From NCBI GenBank assembly GCA_900637705.1, contig LR134390.1:1922001-1986000 (forward strand): a stretch of 64,000 nt of DNA. The letters run 5' to 3'. The position numbers and the translations under genes are program-made. Position 1 is the stretch's first letter, and the number at the start of each line of letters is the position of its first letter. This document shows, in pieces, positions 52,347 to 60,441 of the stretch. Below the pieces are notes generated by a model that worked only from the letters and a program-made list of their open reading frames with translations, made no database searches and had not been told where the DNA came from. This DNA is from Fusobacterium varium (GTDB lineage Bacteria; Fusobacteriota; Fusobacteriia; Fusobacteriales; Fusobacteriaceae).

Positions 52347-53123
52347 ATGTTTGAAGATATAGCAGCGACGAGAGCGTTGATTTTGTCTTTTCTAGCAGGA
52401 ATGTCAACACTGCTTGGAGCTTTTATAATATTTTTAACTAATAAAAAAAGTGAAAAATTAGTAACTATTTCACTAGGATTTGCTGGTGGTGTAATGATAA
52501 GTGTATCATTCACTGATCTTATGCCTAATGCTAACATTCTATTAGCTGCTTATGCTGGAGAAAAAATAGGAGTAGTGCTTGGAGTAATTTTTCTTCTTAT
52601 TGGAGTATTACTGGCTGCTCTTTTAGATAAATTTGTACCTCATGAAGATGAACCTCATGGAGATGGCAAACAACATGAAAACTTATTTAGAGTAGGATTT
52701 GTTTCTACTCTTGCAATTGGACTGCATAACTTTCCTGAGGGAATAGCAACATTTATGGCTGGTTATGAAAATATGACTTTGGGAATTTCTATTGCATTAG
52801 CTATAGCTATGCACAATATTCCTGAGGGAATATCAGTAGCAATGCCTATTTATTTTGCTACTGGAAGTAAAATGAGAGCTTTTAAATATACTTTTTTATC
52901 AGGGATAGCAGAACCTATTGGTGCTACTTTGGCTTTTCTTATACTTAAACCTTACATAAATGATTTAACTCTTGGTATGATTTTTGGAATTATTTCAGGA
53001 GTGATGCTCTATATAGCTATTGAAGAACTTCTTCCGAGTTCTAGGCAATATGGTTATACTAAAGAAGCCTTGATAGCAACTTTTGCTGGTATTATATTAA
53101 TGCCTTTAACTCATGTAATATAG
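52347..53123 (+). CDS. zupT: ZIP-family zinc/divalent metal transporter ZupT
   Basis: This inner-membrane metal uptake protein has eight predicted helices. The two metal-site helices carry IGLHNFPEGIATFM (about residues 125-138) and AMHNIPEGISVAM (about 154-166). The variable loop has the His/Asp-rich segment PHEDEPHGDGKQHEN (about 92-106). The length of 258 residues is typical. The start follows GGGAAGTGAATAA, and a strong terminator lies immediately after the stop. Confidence 0.95.
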   Translation: MFEDIAATRALILSFLAGMSTLLGAFIIFLTNKKSEKLVTISLGFAGGVMISVSFTDLMPNANILLAAYAGEKIGVVLGVIFLLIGVLLAALLDKFVPHEDEPHGDGKQHENLFRVGFVSTLAIGLHNFPEGIATFMAGYENMTLGISIALAIAMHNIPEGISVAMPIYFATGSKMRAFKYTFLSGIAEPIGATLAFLILKPYINDLTLGMIFGIISGVMLYIAIEELLPSSRQYGYTKEALIATFAGIILMPLTHVI

Positions 53124-53158
53124 AAAAAGTGGTGACTTATTCAGCCACCACTTTTTTT
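53124..53158 (+). terminator. Rho-independent terminator of zupT (repeated copy 1)
   Basis: GTGGTG pairs with CACCAC around ACTTATTCAGC and is followed by seven T. A near-identical sequence is found at 54530-54564. Confidence 0.9.
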
Positions 53159-53368
53159 ATTTATTTTCCAAAATTTTTATTAACTAATAATAAAAGTTCC
53201 AATTTATGGTATAATAATTTACAGGTAATCTCAGTCATTTTTAATAGAAAATATTTCAATACAATAAAATTTATAAATTATGTAAAACTTATAAAACTAT
53301 GAAATTATTCTTATACCACTAATAAATTTATCACATAAAAAAAGTACCTATCAAAGTGGAGGAAAAAA

Positions 53369-53878
53369 ATGAGAAAGATAATGAAATTAAGATATCTAGG
53401 TTTTATAATAGGAGTTATTCTGTTAATAACTGGATGGATAATTAGAGGAATTACATTTTTTCTTTCTTTTGAAACAACTAAAAGCTATATTTTAAACAAA
53501 ATAGGAATCACTATGTCTGGATTGAGTGTTTTCTTTCTCCTTGGAGGAATTATATTTTACGCTTTTATTGTATCAAAAGAAGAACCTCCAGAAGAGTTGG
53601 AAACTCTTACTGAAGAGCAGCAAAAAGAAAAAGTTAAACAAGAACTTGAAAATATTTCATATAAGATAAAAAGCAGTATTGGTTTTACTATGGTCTACGG
53701 ATTTATGTCAATCTTAATTATTCTGCTAAGTTTATGTACTATTTTTATTAATAAACTTATTAGTCGATGGTCATTAAGCGGTTTATTTACAGGAATTTTT
53801 CTAAGTTGCTATTATATTTCTAAACTATTTCGCCAATTTAAATGGTTAAAAGAATATAAAAAATATAAAAATTTTTAG
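53369..53878 (+). CDS. Small integral membrane protein of unknown function
   Basis: I do not recognise a family. The 169 residues form two pairs of hydrophobic helices (about 7-28, 42-68, 103-128, 134-152) separated by an acidic cytoplasmic-type loop, KEEPPEELETLTEEQQKEK (about 70-90). The start at 53369 follows GTGGAGGAAAAAA. A TG-extended TATAAT lies about 160 bases upstream. It stands alone between the zupT terminator and a small lipoprotein gene. Confidence 0.7.
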   Translation: MRKIMKLRYLGFIIGVILLITGWIIRGITFFLSFETTKSYILNKIGITMSGLSVFFLLGGIIFYAFIVSKEEPPEELETLTEEQQKEKVKQELENISYKIKSSIGFTMVYGFMSILIILLSLCTIFINKLISRWSLSGLFTGIFLSCYYISKLFRQFKWLKEYKKYKNF

Positions 53879-54109
53879 CTTCTTAATAAATCAAAATCTT
53901 TCATTGAAAAATATATTATAATAAATTTAAAGATAAAAAAACAAAAAATTATTTTAATATAAAAATCATTAAAATCAATTAAAATATCTGTAGAACTTAT
54001 AAAGTTAAGATTAAATCCTATTCAAAAAATTAAAGAGTATTGTTAAAAGTGATGTTTCTACTTTGATAACTGGCAATTTAAAAATTACTTGAATAAAAAG
54101 GAGTTAAAA

Positions 54110-54466
54110 ATGAGATTAACAAGTTTATTGATTATACTTATTTTGTTTTGCGGCTGTGTAGGAAATTCAAAAACTATTGATGATAAACTTATTGGTACAT
54201 GGAATGGATATTTAATTGATCCAATGAGTGGAGAAAAAATAGAAAAGCTTGTCATTAAATTTACAGCTGAAGGGGAGATTATTTATACTACTGGAGAAGG
54301 TGAAATGCAATATATCATAAATAGTACCTACAGAGTTAAAAATGGCATCATTTATTCAAAAAGTTTTGATGAAAAAAAAGAAGAAAAAGCAACTTATGAA
54401 ATCAAAGATAATAAACTCATTATGACAAATGAAGGAATCAGCAATGAATTTTTAAAAAATGATTGA
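54110..54466 (+). CDS. Small lipoprotein with lipocalin-like C-terminal part
   Basis: The start is set at 54110, after AAAAAGGAGTTAAAA. An ATG seven codons upstream lies before that ribosome site. The signal peptide MRLTSLLIILILFCGC ends in a lipobox (FCGC), so the mature protein is probably lipid-anchored at the membrane. The rest, DDKLIGTWNGYLID and alternating beta strands ending in YEIKDNKLIMT, resembles lipocalin-like small beta proteins. No function is known. 118 residues. Confidence 0.75.
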   Translation: MRLTSLLIILILFCGCVGNSKTIDDKLIGTWNGYLIDPMSGEKIEKLVIKFTAEGEIIYTTGEGEMQYIINSTYRVKNGIIYSKSFDEKKEEKATYEIKDNKLIMTNEGISNEFLKND

Positions 54467-54529
54467 TTATTCTGGAAAACTTTATTGCAGGGTTAATTTT
54501 AAAATTTTATGAAGAAAATATTTTAAGAT

Positions 54530-54564
54530 AAAAAATGGTGACCTATTCAGCCACCACTTTTTTA
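54530..54564. terminator. Bidirectional terminator (repeated copy 2)
   Basis: TGGTG/CACCA stem with the same CTATTCAGC centre as the zupT terminator. It has A runs on the left and T runs on the right, and lies between the lipoprotein stop (plus) and the gltS stop (minus), so it serves both. Confidence 0.85.
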
Positions 54565-54599
54565 TCTATTTTTTAATAATCGGCTATCTTAATCAGGAT

Positions 54600-55997
54600 T
54601 TAGATCTCTAATTCTGCATCACTTAATCTTTCTTTATGTATTGGATTCCAAAGTTTTAATATAAATGCTGCTGCAAAACTTGCCACTAATGTAATACACA
54701 TAACTGTCATAAATGTATTTACCCTTCCTGTACTCAATAGAATTGGTCCTAACAGTAAAGTATAATATTCAACAAAATCTATTGGTGAAGTTACTGCTGC
54801 ATCTTCCAAAGTTTTTGATTTTCCTTCTGGATCGCATATTCTTAAAAGTGTTAATCCTATTGCATATACTCCTGTACAATATCCATATACAAATATACAA
54901 CGCTCAAACCAGTATTTATTATTCAAACGAGGCCCAACTACATACATACAAAGCAATAAGCTTCCTAAAGCCATAGCAGATAAAACTATAATCGGCATTG
55001 CAAACTGCATAACTATTTCTATTTTAATTCCTGCTACTCCAAAGAATACAAGAAAATCAGTTGCACTTCCACTTATTCTTGATATAGAACGTTTATCCAC
55101 ATGTTTTCCAATTCCTGAATATTTTAATAATTGTGTCATAGCTACTGCTATAAGAAAAGCCCATAAATATGTAGGCATTGTAGAAAGATATATTCTTATA
55201 TATTTTATAGTTGCATAAGCTAACCCTGTTGGAATTATTATCATTAAAAAGCTCCAAGCTAGTGGATCTAAAGCTATTGGGCTTACCATTTCTCTTCCCA
55301 TTTCAGGTTCATTCTTTTCTGGCATCCAACCAGTTTTAAATTGCTCAGGTAAAGCATCAAATCTATTTACAAAGCTTGTGTATTTTTTATTAGTAGCATT
55401 TTTTATCATTATTATTCCACCAATAAGTCCTACAAGAACTCCCACTGTTGCAAATGTCATTCCCACATCAGTGGCTCCTGCCCAGCCAGTTGCCTCTGTT
55501 ACTGCTGATCCAAAAGCTGCATTAGTTCCATGTCCTCCTACAAAACCTCCACCAACAAGAATTGTAAATCCTTCTGGAAGTTTCATTATAAATTTATCAA
55601 TAATATAAACTCCTACACCTATAGGTACTATATACACTAATATTGAAGCAATAGAACGATAAATATATAGTGCAAGTATTCTCTTTAAACTTTCACCTTT
55701 TGATTCTTTCAGTTCTCCAAGTCTTTTTTCTTCCTTAACTACAGAGAAACTTCCATAGGCAATAGCTGAAAATACAATAACCATAAATGCTGATGTATAA
55801 TTTCCCATATGACTAGAAAAACGCATTATATTAATTCCATAGGGTCCTATAGCTAATCCTATAAATCCAGCTATTAAACTTGAGGGAATATATAAATTCT
55901 GTAAAAATTTAACTTTACTTCTCAGCATATGTCCTAAAAAAATAAGTACTGCTGCTTTCATTAAATCTAAAAACAATACTTCAATACTAAAATCCAT
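54600..55997 (-). CDS. gltS: Sodium/glutamate symporter (GltS/ESS family)
   Basis: This polytopic permease of 465 residues has two inverted halves. The first half has FLGHMLRSKVKFLQNLYIPSS and the glycine-rich re-entrant loop VGGGFVGGHGTNAAFG (about residues 147-162). The second has FFGVAGIKIEIV and YGYCTGVYAIGLTLLRICDP (about 372-391). It takes up glutamate with Na+, which suits an amino-acid fermenter. It is longer than the E. coli protein (about 401). The start follows TTAGGAGGTAATTC. The ald terminator lies just upstream, so partial readthrough from the sigma-54 promoter is possible. Confidence 0.9.
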   Translation of the reverse strand: MDFSIEVLFLDLMKAAVLIFLGHMLRSKVKFLQNLYIPSSLIAGFIGLAIGPYGINIMRFSSHMGNYTSAFMVIVFSAIAYGSFSVVKEEKRLGELKESKGESLKRILALYIYRSIASILVYIVPIGVGVYIIDKFIMKLPEGFTILVGGGFVGGHGTNAAFGSAVTEATGWAGATDVGMTFATVGVLVGLIGGIIMIKNATNKKYTSFVNRFDALPEQFKTGWMPEKNEPEMGREMVSPIALDPLAWSFLMIIIPTGLAYATIKYIRIYLSTMPTYLWAFLIAVAMTQLLKYSGIGKHVDKRSISRISGSATDFLVFFGVAGIKIEIVMQFAMPIIVLSAMALGSLLLCMYVVGPRLNNKYWFERCIFVYGYCTGVYAIGLTLLRICDPEGKSKTLEDAAVTSPIDFVEYYTLLLGPILLSTGRVNTFMTVMCITLVASFAAAFILKLWNPIHKERLSDAELEI

Positions 55998-56032
55998 GAA
56001 TTACCTCCTAATAATAAATTTTCCCCTTTTTA

Positions 56033-56089
56033 GAAAAAAATGGATAAAGTAAAATGCTCTAATCTTGGCTTTTTTTCTACTTTATCCAT
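56033..56089 (-). terminator. Rho-independent terminator of ald
   Basis: On the minus strand GGATAAAGTA pairs with TACTTTATCC across a roughly 25-base loop and is followed by ATTTTTTTC. It lies between ald and gltS. Confidence 0.75.
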
Positions 56090-56127
56090 CTTTCTAAAGT
56101 ACAATCTATGTTTGAGTATATGAATAA

Positions 56128-57294
56128 TTATTTTTTACAAGTTGTTGGTTTTGATGAAGTACTTGTAGCTTTAGGTGCTATATTGTAAGTTCCTTCTTCC
56201 AATCCCAGCATCTCTTCTGGAGTTACCCATTCTCTTCCCTGAATAGCTGATGTTTCTTCATGAGTAAGTACACCTAGATATGAAGTCATACTTCTTCTAA
56301 GGTATCCATTAAGTCTGCAAGCTTCCTTTACTCCATTTTGAACTATTGATTTAAAATGCTCTATAACACTTGCTGCATAAGCTATTGAAGTAGTTTTTGA
56401 AGCTGCTCCTGGTATATTGTCTACTCCATAATGAACTATTCCATCTACAACAAATGTTGGGTTTTCATGAGTAGTATGACGATAAGTTTCAATAGCTCCT
56501 CCTACATCAGCACTTACATCTACTATTACTGATCCTTTTTTCATCATAGAAAGCATTTCTCTAGTTACTAGATGATCCTTTCTATGTTTTGGCCATTTTA
56601 CACAGTTTATTATTAGGTCAAGATTAGGCATTAAAGCTTTTATATTTGCTGAGTTAGATATCATTGTATTAATTCCAGGATATTTTTCTATCAAATCTCT
56701 TAATATCTTTACATTGATATCCATAACTGTTATATTTGCTCCAAGTCCATAAGCTAATTGTAATGCTCCAGTTCCTGCAAGTCCTGCTCCTATAATAAGA
56801 ATATTTGCTGCTGGTGCTCCCCCTGCTCCACAAATTAGTTGTCCAGATCCTCCATTAGTTCTTAAAAGGTGTTCTGCCCCTTTTAAAAGTCCTAATTTAC
56901 CAGCTATCTCACAGTTAGGTGATCCATATCTATGAGTATCTTCTGCTGTAAATGCTATAACTTTTGATTTTAATAAAACGTCTACTTCTTCTTTAGAAGC
57001 AGCTGGATGAAGACAAGTAAATATTATCTGCCCTTCCCTTAAAAGATCATATTCACATTCCTCTAACTCCTTTACTTTTGTAACAAAATCACAAGTTGCA
57101 TAGATTTCTTTCATATCTTTTGCTATTTTTGCCCCTGCTTTTATATAATCTGCATCTTCAAAACTTGCTCCTTCTCCTGCTCCAGTTTCTACAAATACTT
57201 CTGCTCCTAAAGAAACCAATTCTGCTGCCTCATTAGGTGTCATTATTGTTCTAAACTCTCCATCTTTAATATCTTTTAATAATCCTACTTTCAT
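56128..57294 (-). CDS. ald: Alanine dehydrogenase (Ald/PNT family)
   Basis: It deaminates L-alanine to pyruvate with NAD+. The N-terminal catalytic domain has the family start GLLKDIKDGEFRTIMTPNEA, the substrate Lys in VTKVKELEECEYDLL (about residue 74) and the His in FTCLHPAASKEE (about 96, HPA instead of the usual HLA). The NAD domain has IIGAGLAGTGALQLAYGLGA (about 166-185). VHYGVDNIPGA is near 297. A short tail rich in Ser, Thr and Lys ends the 388-residue protein. A near-consensus sigma-54 promoter is 46 bases upstream, and a sigma-54 activator is encoded next to it. Confidence 0.92.
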   Translation of the reverse strand: MKVGLLKDIKDGEFRTIMTPNEAAELVSLGAEVFVETGAGEGASFEDADYIKAGAKIAKDMKEIYATCDFVTKVKELEECEYDLLREGQIIFTCLHPAASKEEVDVLLKSKVIAFTAEDTHRYGSPNCEIAGKLGLLKGAEHLLRTNGGSGQLICGAGGAPAANILIIGAGLAGTGALQLAYGLGANITVMDINVKILRDLIEKYPGINTMISNSANIKALMPNLDLIINCVKWPKHRKDHLVTREMLSMMKKGSVIVDVSADVGGAIETYRHTTHENPTFVVDGIVHYGVDNIPGAASKTTSIAYAASVIEHFKSIVQNGVKEACRLNGYLRRSMTSYLGVLTHEETSAIQGREWVTPEEMLGLEEGTYNIAPKATSTSSKPTTCKK

Positions 57295-57339
57295 TTTTAT
57301 CCTCCTTAGATATACTGCTTTGTTTATGCTTTAATATAA

Positions 57340-57355
57340 AGCAATATCTATGCCA
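57340..57355 (-). promoter_or_regulatory. Sigma-54 (-24/-12) promoter of ald
   Basis: The minus-strand sequence TGGCATAGATATTGCT matches TGGCAC-R-N4-TTGCW with one change (C to T), with exact GG/GC spacing. It lies 46 bases before the ald ATG and downstream of the activator gene. The 321-base gap 57295-57615 also contains an imperfect dyad, GCCCATATTTGAGC (57490-57503), about 135 bases upstream as a possible activator site. Confidence 0.85.
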
Positions 57356-57544
57356 ATAAATAATATTTTTTTATGACCTGAAAAGGATAAAAAATGTTAT
57401 TTTTATAAAATATATTTTTCTTGCTTTTTATTTTTTGTATTATTCTCATAAAAAATTCTGATTTTAAATCACTATAAATTTTATATATCGCCCATATTTG
57501 AGCAATCTAATGCCAGTTTTTGATTTTTTAACAATAATTGGGCA

Positions 57545-57588
57545 GAAAAAAGAAAAGCCCAGAAATTTACTTATAAAATTTCCAGGCT
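57545..57588 (-). terminator. Rho-independent terminator of the DUF6506 gene
   Basis: On the minus strand AGCCTGGAAATTT pairs with AAATTTCTGGGCT (one mismatch) and is followed by TTTTCTTTTTT. It separates the activator-DUF6506 transcript from the sigma-54 promoter. Confidence 0.9.
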
Positions 57589-57615
57589 GAATAACTTTTT
57601 ATTTGTATTTTTATT

Positions 57616-57915
57616 TTAGTTGCCAAAAAATTTCTTAAATAAAGGATCTAAAGATGGGTCATGTATAATATATCCAACTGCTACTTTATTACCTGTCATT
57701 TTAACTACTTCATCTGCCTTTTCTTTTCCAAAAGCACCACACAACTCTATTGCCCCAACCCCTTCTTCCATAAGATATTTTATTTTTTCTTCCATTTCAC
57801 TAAAATTCTTTATGGTACAAATATAAGTAAGCTGACTTTCAGTTTCAAATACAGCCTTGTGTACCTCTGGAGTATAATGAGCTCCCATAAGTATAAATGC
57901 AAATTTCTTTTTCAA
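57616..57915 (-). CDS. DUF6506-like small protein
   Basis: This soluble protein of 99 residues starts KKKFAFILMGAHYTPEVHKA and carries EEGVGAIELCGAFGKEKADE and KVAVGYIIHDPSLDPLF. This matches a small family of unknown function (DUF6506). It starts 12 bases after the sigma-54 activator gene, so the two form an operon, and the sensor input of the activator may involve this protein. No catalytic residues are evident. Confidence 0.75.
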   Translation of the reverse strand: MKKKFAFILMGAHYTPEVHKAVFETESQLTYICTIKNFSEMEEKIKYLMEEGVGAIELCGAFGKEKADEVVKMTGNKVAVGYIIHDPSLDPLFKKFFGN

Positions 57916-57927
57916 TTTTCTCCCTCC

Positions 57928-59322
57928 TTATAGTTCATATTGTTTTATTTTTCTTTGTAAAGTCTGTCTTGGTATTTTTAATATTAATGAAGCTTTTGTT
58001 ATATTATGTGCTGACACTTCCAGTACTTTTTCTATTACACTTTTCTCATATTCCTCTACCATTGTTTTTAAGTCTTTAGCTGGTAGCTCTGTTTTGTGTT
58101 TTTTCTTTCCTGTTATCTCTATCCATTTTCTTTCTAAATCTGAAAATTCAAGTTTTTCTTGATCTGGTCTTATAACACTCATACCAAAAGCTACTATATG
58201 TTCTATTTCCCTTATATTACCTGGCCAATCATATGTTTGAAATGTCTGACATATATCACTGGAAATATACCTGACATTTTTTTCAAGAAGTTCATTGTAC
58301 TTAGCAACAAAATAATTTACAAGGACAGATATGTCATCTTTTCTCTCTCTCAAAGGTGGAATAGTTATATTCAAAACACTAAGTCTATAGTAAAGATCCA
58401 TTCTCAATTCTTTATCTTCTATAGCCTTCATAGGATCTTTATTCAATGCTGCAATTATTTTTACATTTATATCTATTGTATCCTTTGCTCCTATTCTTCT
58501 TATTTTATTCTCCTGCAATGCTCTTAATAATTTTGATTGCAGATTCATTGGCATGGAATTGATTTCATCTAAAAAAATAGTTCCTCCATCAGCTGTTTCT
58601 AATAATCCTGGACTATCTACTGCTCCTGTAAAAGCACCTTTAGCTGTTCCGAAGAATATACTCTCAAGAAGATTCTCTGGTATAGCTGCACAGTTTTGAG
58701 CTATAAAAGGTCTGTCTTTTCTCTTACTTTCATTATGTATAGCCTGAGCAAAAAGTTCTTTTCCTGTTCCTGTTTCTCCATAAATCATTACTGGTAGATA
58801 TGAATCAGATATTGTTTTTATAAACTCCTTTAACTGTTTCATTTCAAAGTTATTAGTAATAATATCATTAAGGGTATATTTAGCACCATTCTTATTTAAA
58901 GAAAGATTTCTTAAATTTATTTTTTTTAATTCATCTAAACTTATTTCAGTATCTTTTTCAAACTTTTTAGAATCACTTATTTCTTCTGAAGATAAATCAA
59001 TAGCCCCTACTATCCTGCCTCCTGATTTTATGGGGATTGATAGTGATGATATCAATATTTCTTTGTGATTCTTTGGTTTCAATTTTTGATTTTTAATATA
59101 TATAGGCATTTCTAATTCCATAGCTTTATACATACTGCTTTTATTCCCAGAAAGATTCTCATATATTTCATAAAAATTCTTTCCTATTACTTCATAATCT
59201 TCACTATTACTATTAAGCTTACTATTAAACTTAACAGTAAACAATATTTCCCCTTTTGTATCTATAATTGTTATTCCATCAATATAACCCTTTTCCCCAA
59301 AAAGATTTTTTATAAGTTCCAT
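57928..59322 (-). CDS. Sigma-54-dependent activator (PAS-like, AAA+, Fis HTH)
   Basis: The N-terminal sensory part (about residues 1-120) looks PAS-like (DGITIIDTKGEILFTVKF, PIKSGGRIVGAIDLS). The central AAA+ domain has Walker A YGETGTGKELFAQA (about 176-189), the sigma-54-contacting GAFTGA loop (about 231), Walker B TIFLDEIN and WPGNIREIEH (about 370). The Fis-type helix-turn-helix is at the C-terminus (KASLILKIPRQTLQRKIKQ). The protein is intact at 464 residues. The start at 59322 follows AAGGAGTAGTC. It probably activates the promoter at 57340-57355. Confidence 0.94.
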   Translation of the reverse strand: MELIKNLFGEKGYIDGITIIDTKGEILFTVKFNSKLNSNSEDYEVIGKNFYEIYENLSGNKSSMYKAMELEMPIYIKNQKLKPKNHKEILISSLSIPIKSGGRIVGAIDLSSEEISDSKKFEKDTEISLDELKKINLRNLSLNKNGAKYTLNDIITNNFEMKQLKEFIKTISDSYLPVMIYGETGTGKELFAQAIHNESKRKDRPFIAQNCAAIPENLLESIFFGTAKGAFTGAVDSPGLLETADGGTIFLDEINSMPMNLQSKLLRALQENKIRRIGAKDTIDINVKIIAALNKDPMKAIEDKELRMDLYYRLSVLNITIPPLRERKDDISVLVNYFVAKYNELLEKNVRYISSDICQTFQTYDWPGNIREIEHIVAFGMSVIRPDQEKLEFSDLERKWIEITGKKKHKTELPAKDLKTMVEEYEKSVIEKVLEVSAHNITKASLILKIPRQTLQRKIKQYEL

Positions 59323-59573
59323 GACTACTCCTTAATTTTCCCCCAGTTATTTTATTATTTCTTATTATTATAATAACATATTTCATTACATTTTTAAAAC
59401 AATTTAGCATGGTAAGATACAACATTAATATAAAAAATAGATACAAAGATATAGAAATAAAAAAAAACAAAAATTATATTTCAAAGTATTAAAGGAAAAA
59501 ACTAAAAAAAATAAAAACATTTAAATAAAATTCAATTATTTTAGTATGCTATAATAGTTTTAAGTTGTTAAGT

Positions 59574-59819
59574 TAAGGGGGAAAGTATTGGTATAGTAAT
59601 GGAACTATAAGAGAAGAATATAATTTTTTGAATGGAGTTTTAAATGGTCCCTTTATTAAGATATTATGAAAATGGTATTTTAGCAAATAAAGGAACATAT
59701 AAAAATGGTAAAATTCATGGAGTTTTTCAGGAAAATACTCCTGAAGGAAAACTTTTTAGAAAATCAATTTATGAAAATGGTGCTGAAGTATCAGTTCAAT
59801 ATGAAATGTCAAGGAAGTA
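59574..59819 (+). pseudogene. YwqK/MORN-like gene remnant
   Basis: The stretch reads YWYSNGTIREEYNFLNGVL, then in another frame YYENGILANKGTYKNGKIHG and SIYENGAEVSVQYEMS before a stop. These are repeats of the YxNGxL..G.YKNGKxxG type. There is no start codon in the first part, and the change of frame does not fit the single-base loss seen elsewhere. This one therefore looks truly decayed. A TATAAT-like box precedes it at about 59549. Confidence 0.5.
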
Positions 59820-59836
59820 ATGAAAGGAGAAAAATT

Positions 59837-60124
59837 ATGAAAAATATTTGTATTCTGTTTTTTATTGTTTTTTTTTGCAGTTGTGGTAATAGTGATATAC
59901 AAAATGAAAAAATATTAAAACATAATCTATATGAGAATGAAAATACCACTGTTCCAAAAGATGATGATGATATGAGTATAGGAACTGCATTGATTGCAGG
60001 TGGAATAATAATATTAGGAATTCTAGAAATTATAGCTACTAGTCTTGATAACCACAATAACTATTCTAACTCAAATCGGGAACATAATAAACCAAATCAT
60101 AAGCCTGTTCATAAACCTAAATAA
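59837..60124 (+). CDS. Small lipoprotein with a transmembrane helix and a His/Asn/Lys-rich tail
   Basis: The start ATG at 59837 follows GAAAGGAGAAAAATT. The signal peptide MKNICILFFIVFFCSC carries a lipobox (FCSC). The mature part has an acidic stretch (PKDDDDMS), a second hydrophobic segment (about residues 50-65, GTALIAGGIIILGILEIIA) and a C-terminal tail SNREHNKPNHKPVHKPK. I know no family. The tail with spaced His could bind metal, but this is speculation. 95 residues. Confidence 0.65.
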   Translation: MKNICILFFIVFFCSCGNSDIQNEKILKHNLYENENTTVPKDDDDMSIGTALIAGGIIILGILEIIATSLDNHNNYSNSNREHNKPNHKPVHKPK

Positions 60125-60199
60125 GTTTAAATTTTTTTAGAATAATTGAGCTATGGGAAATATATAAAATTATAAATTTTAAAATAAAAAAAATGGCAT

Positions 60200-60266
60200 A
60201 TCCCTTTTAAACAGACATAGAAAACATATATAATATTGTTATAGTGTCTAATTAAAAGGGATTTTT
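60200..60266 (+). terminator. Long hairpin with T tail after the lipoprotein gene
   Basis: ATCCCTTTTAA-ACAGACA-TAG (60200-60220) pairs with ATAGTGTCTAATTAAAAGGGAT (60241-60262), a stem of about 20 bp with small bulges and a loop of about 20 bases. TTTTT follows. It probably ends the lipoprotein transcript. The rest of the 317-base gap up to 60441 holds a TATAAT-like box near 60354 and no other feature I can support. Confidence 0.6.
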
Positions 60267-60441
60267 ATTTCTAGAACCAACAATAAATATCCTAGGAATT
60301 TTAAGTTAAACACTATCTTGAAATGTATTTATTTACGTTTTCTAAATTATAGTATATAATATGGTATATTTTTAAGAATGATATTATTTATTCAAAAGAT
60401 AATTATCTACAAATAAAAAATTAGAAAATTGGGAGGAATAA

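Noticed and set aside
60267-60441. Possible purine riboswitch upstream of the adenine deaminase and permease genes
   Set aside because: I looked for the purine aptamer core (three-way junction with conserved loop sequences) and a following terminator and found neither; only a TATAAT-like box is visible.
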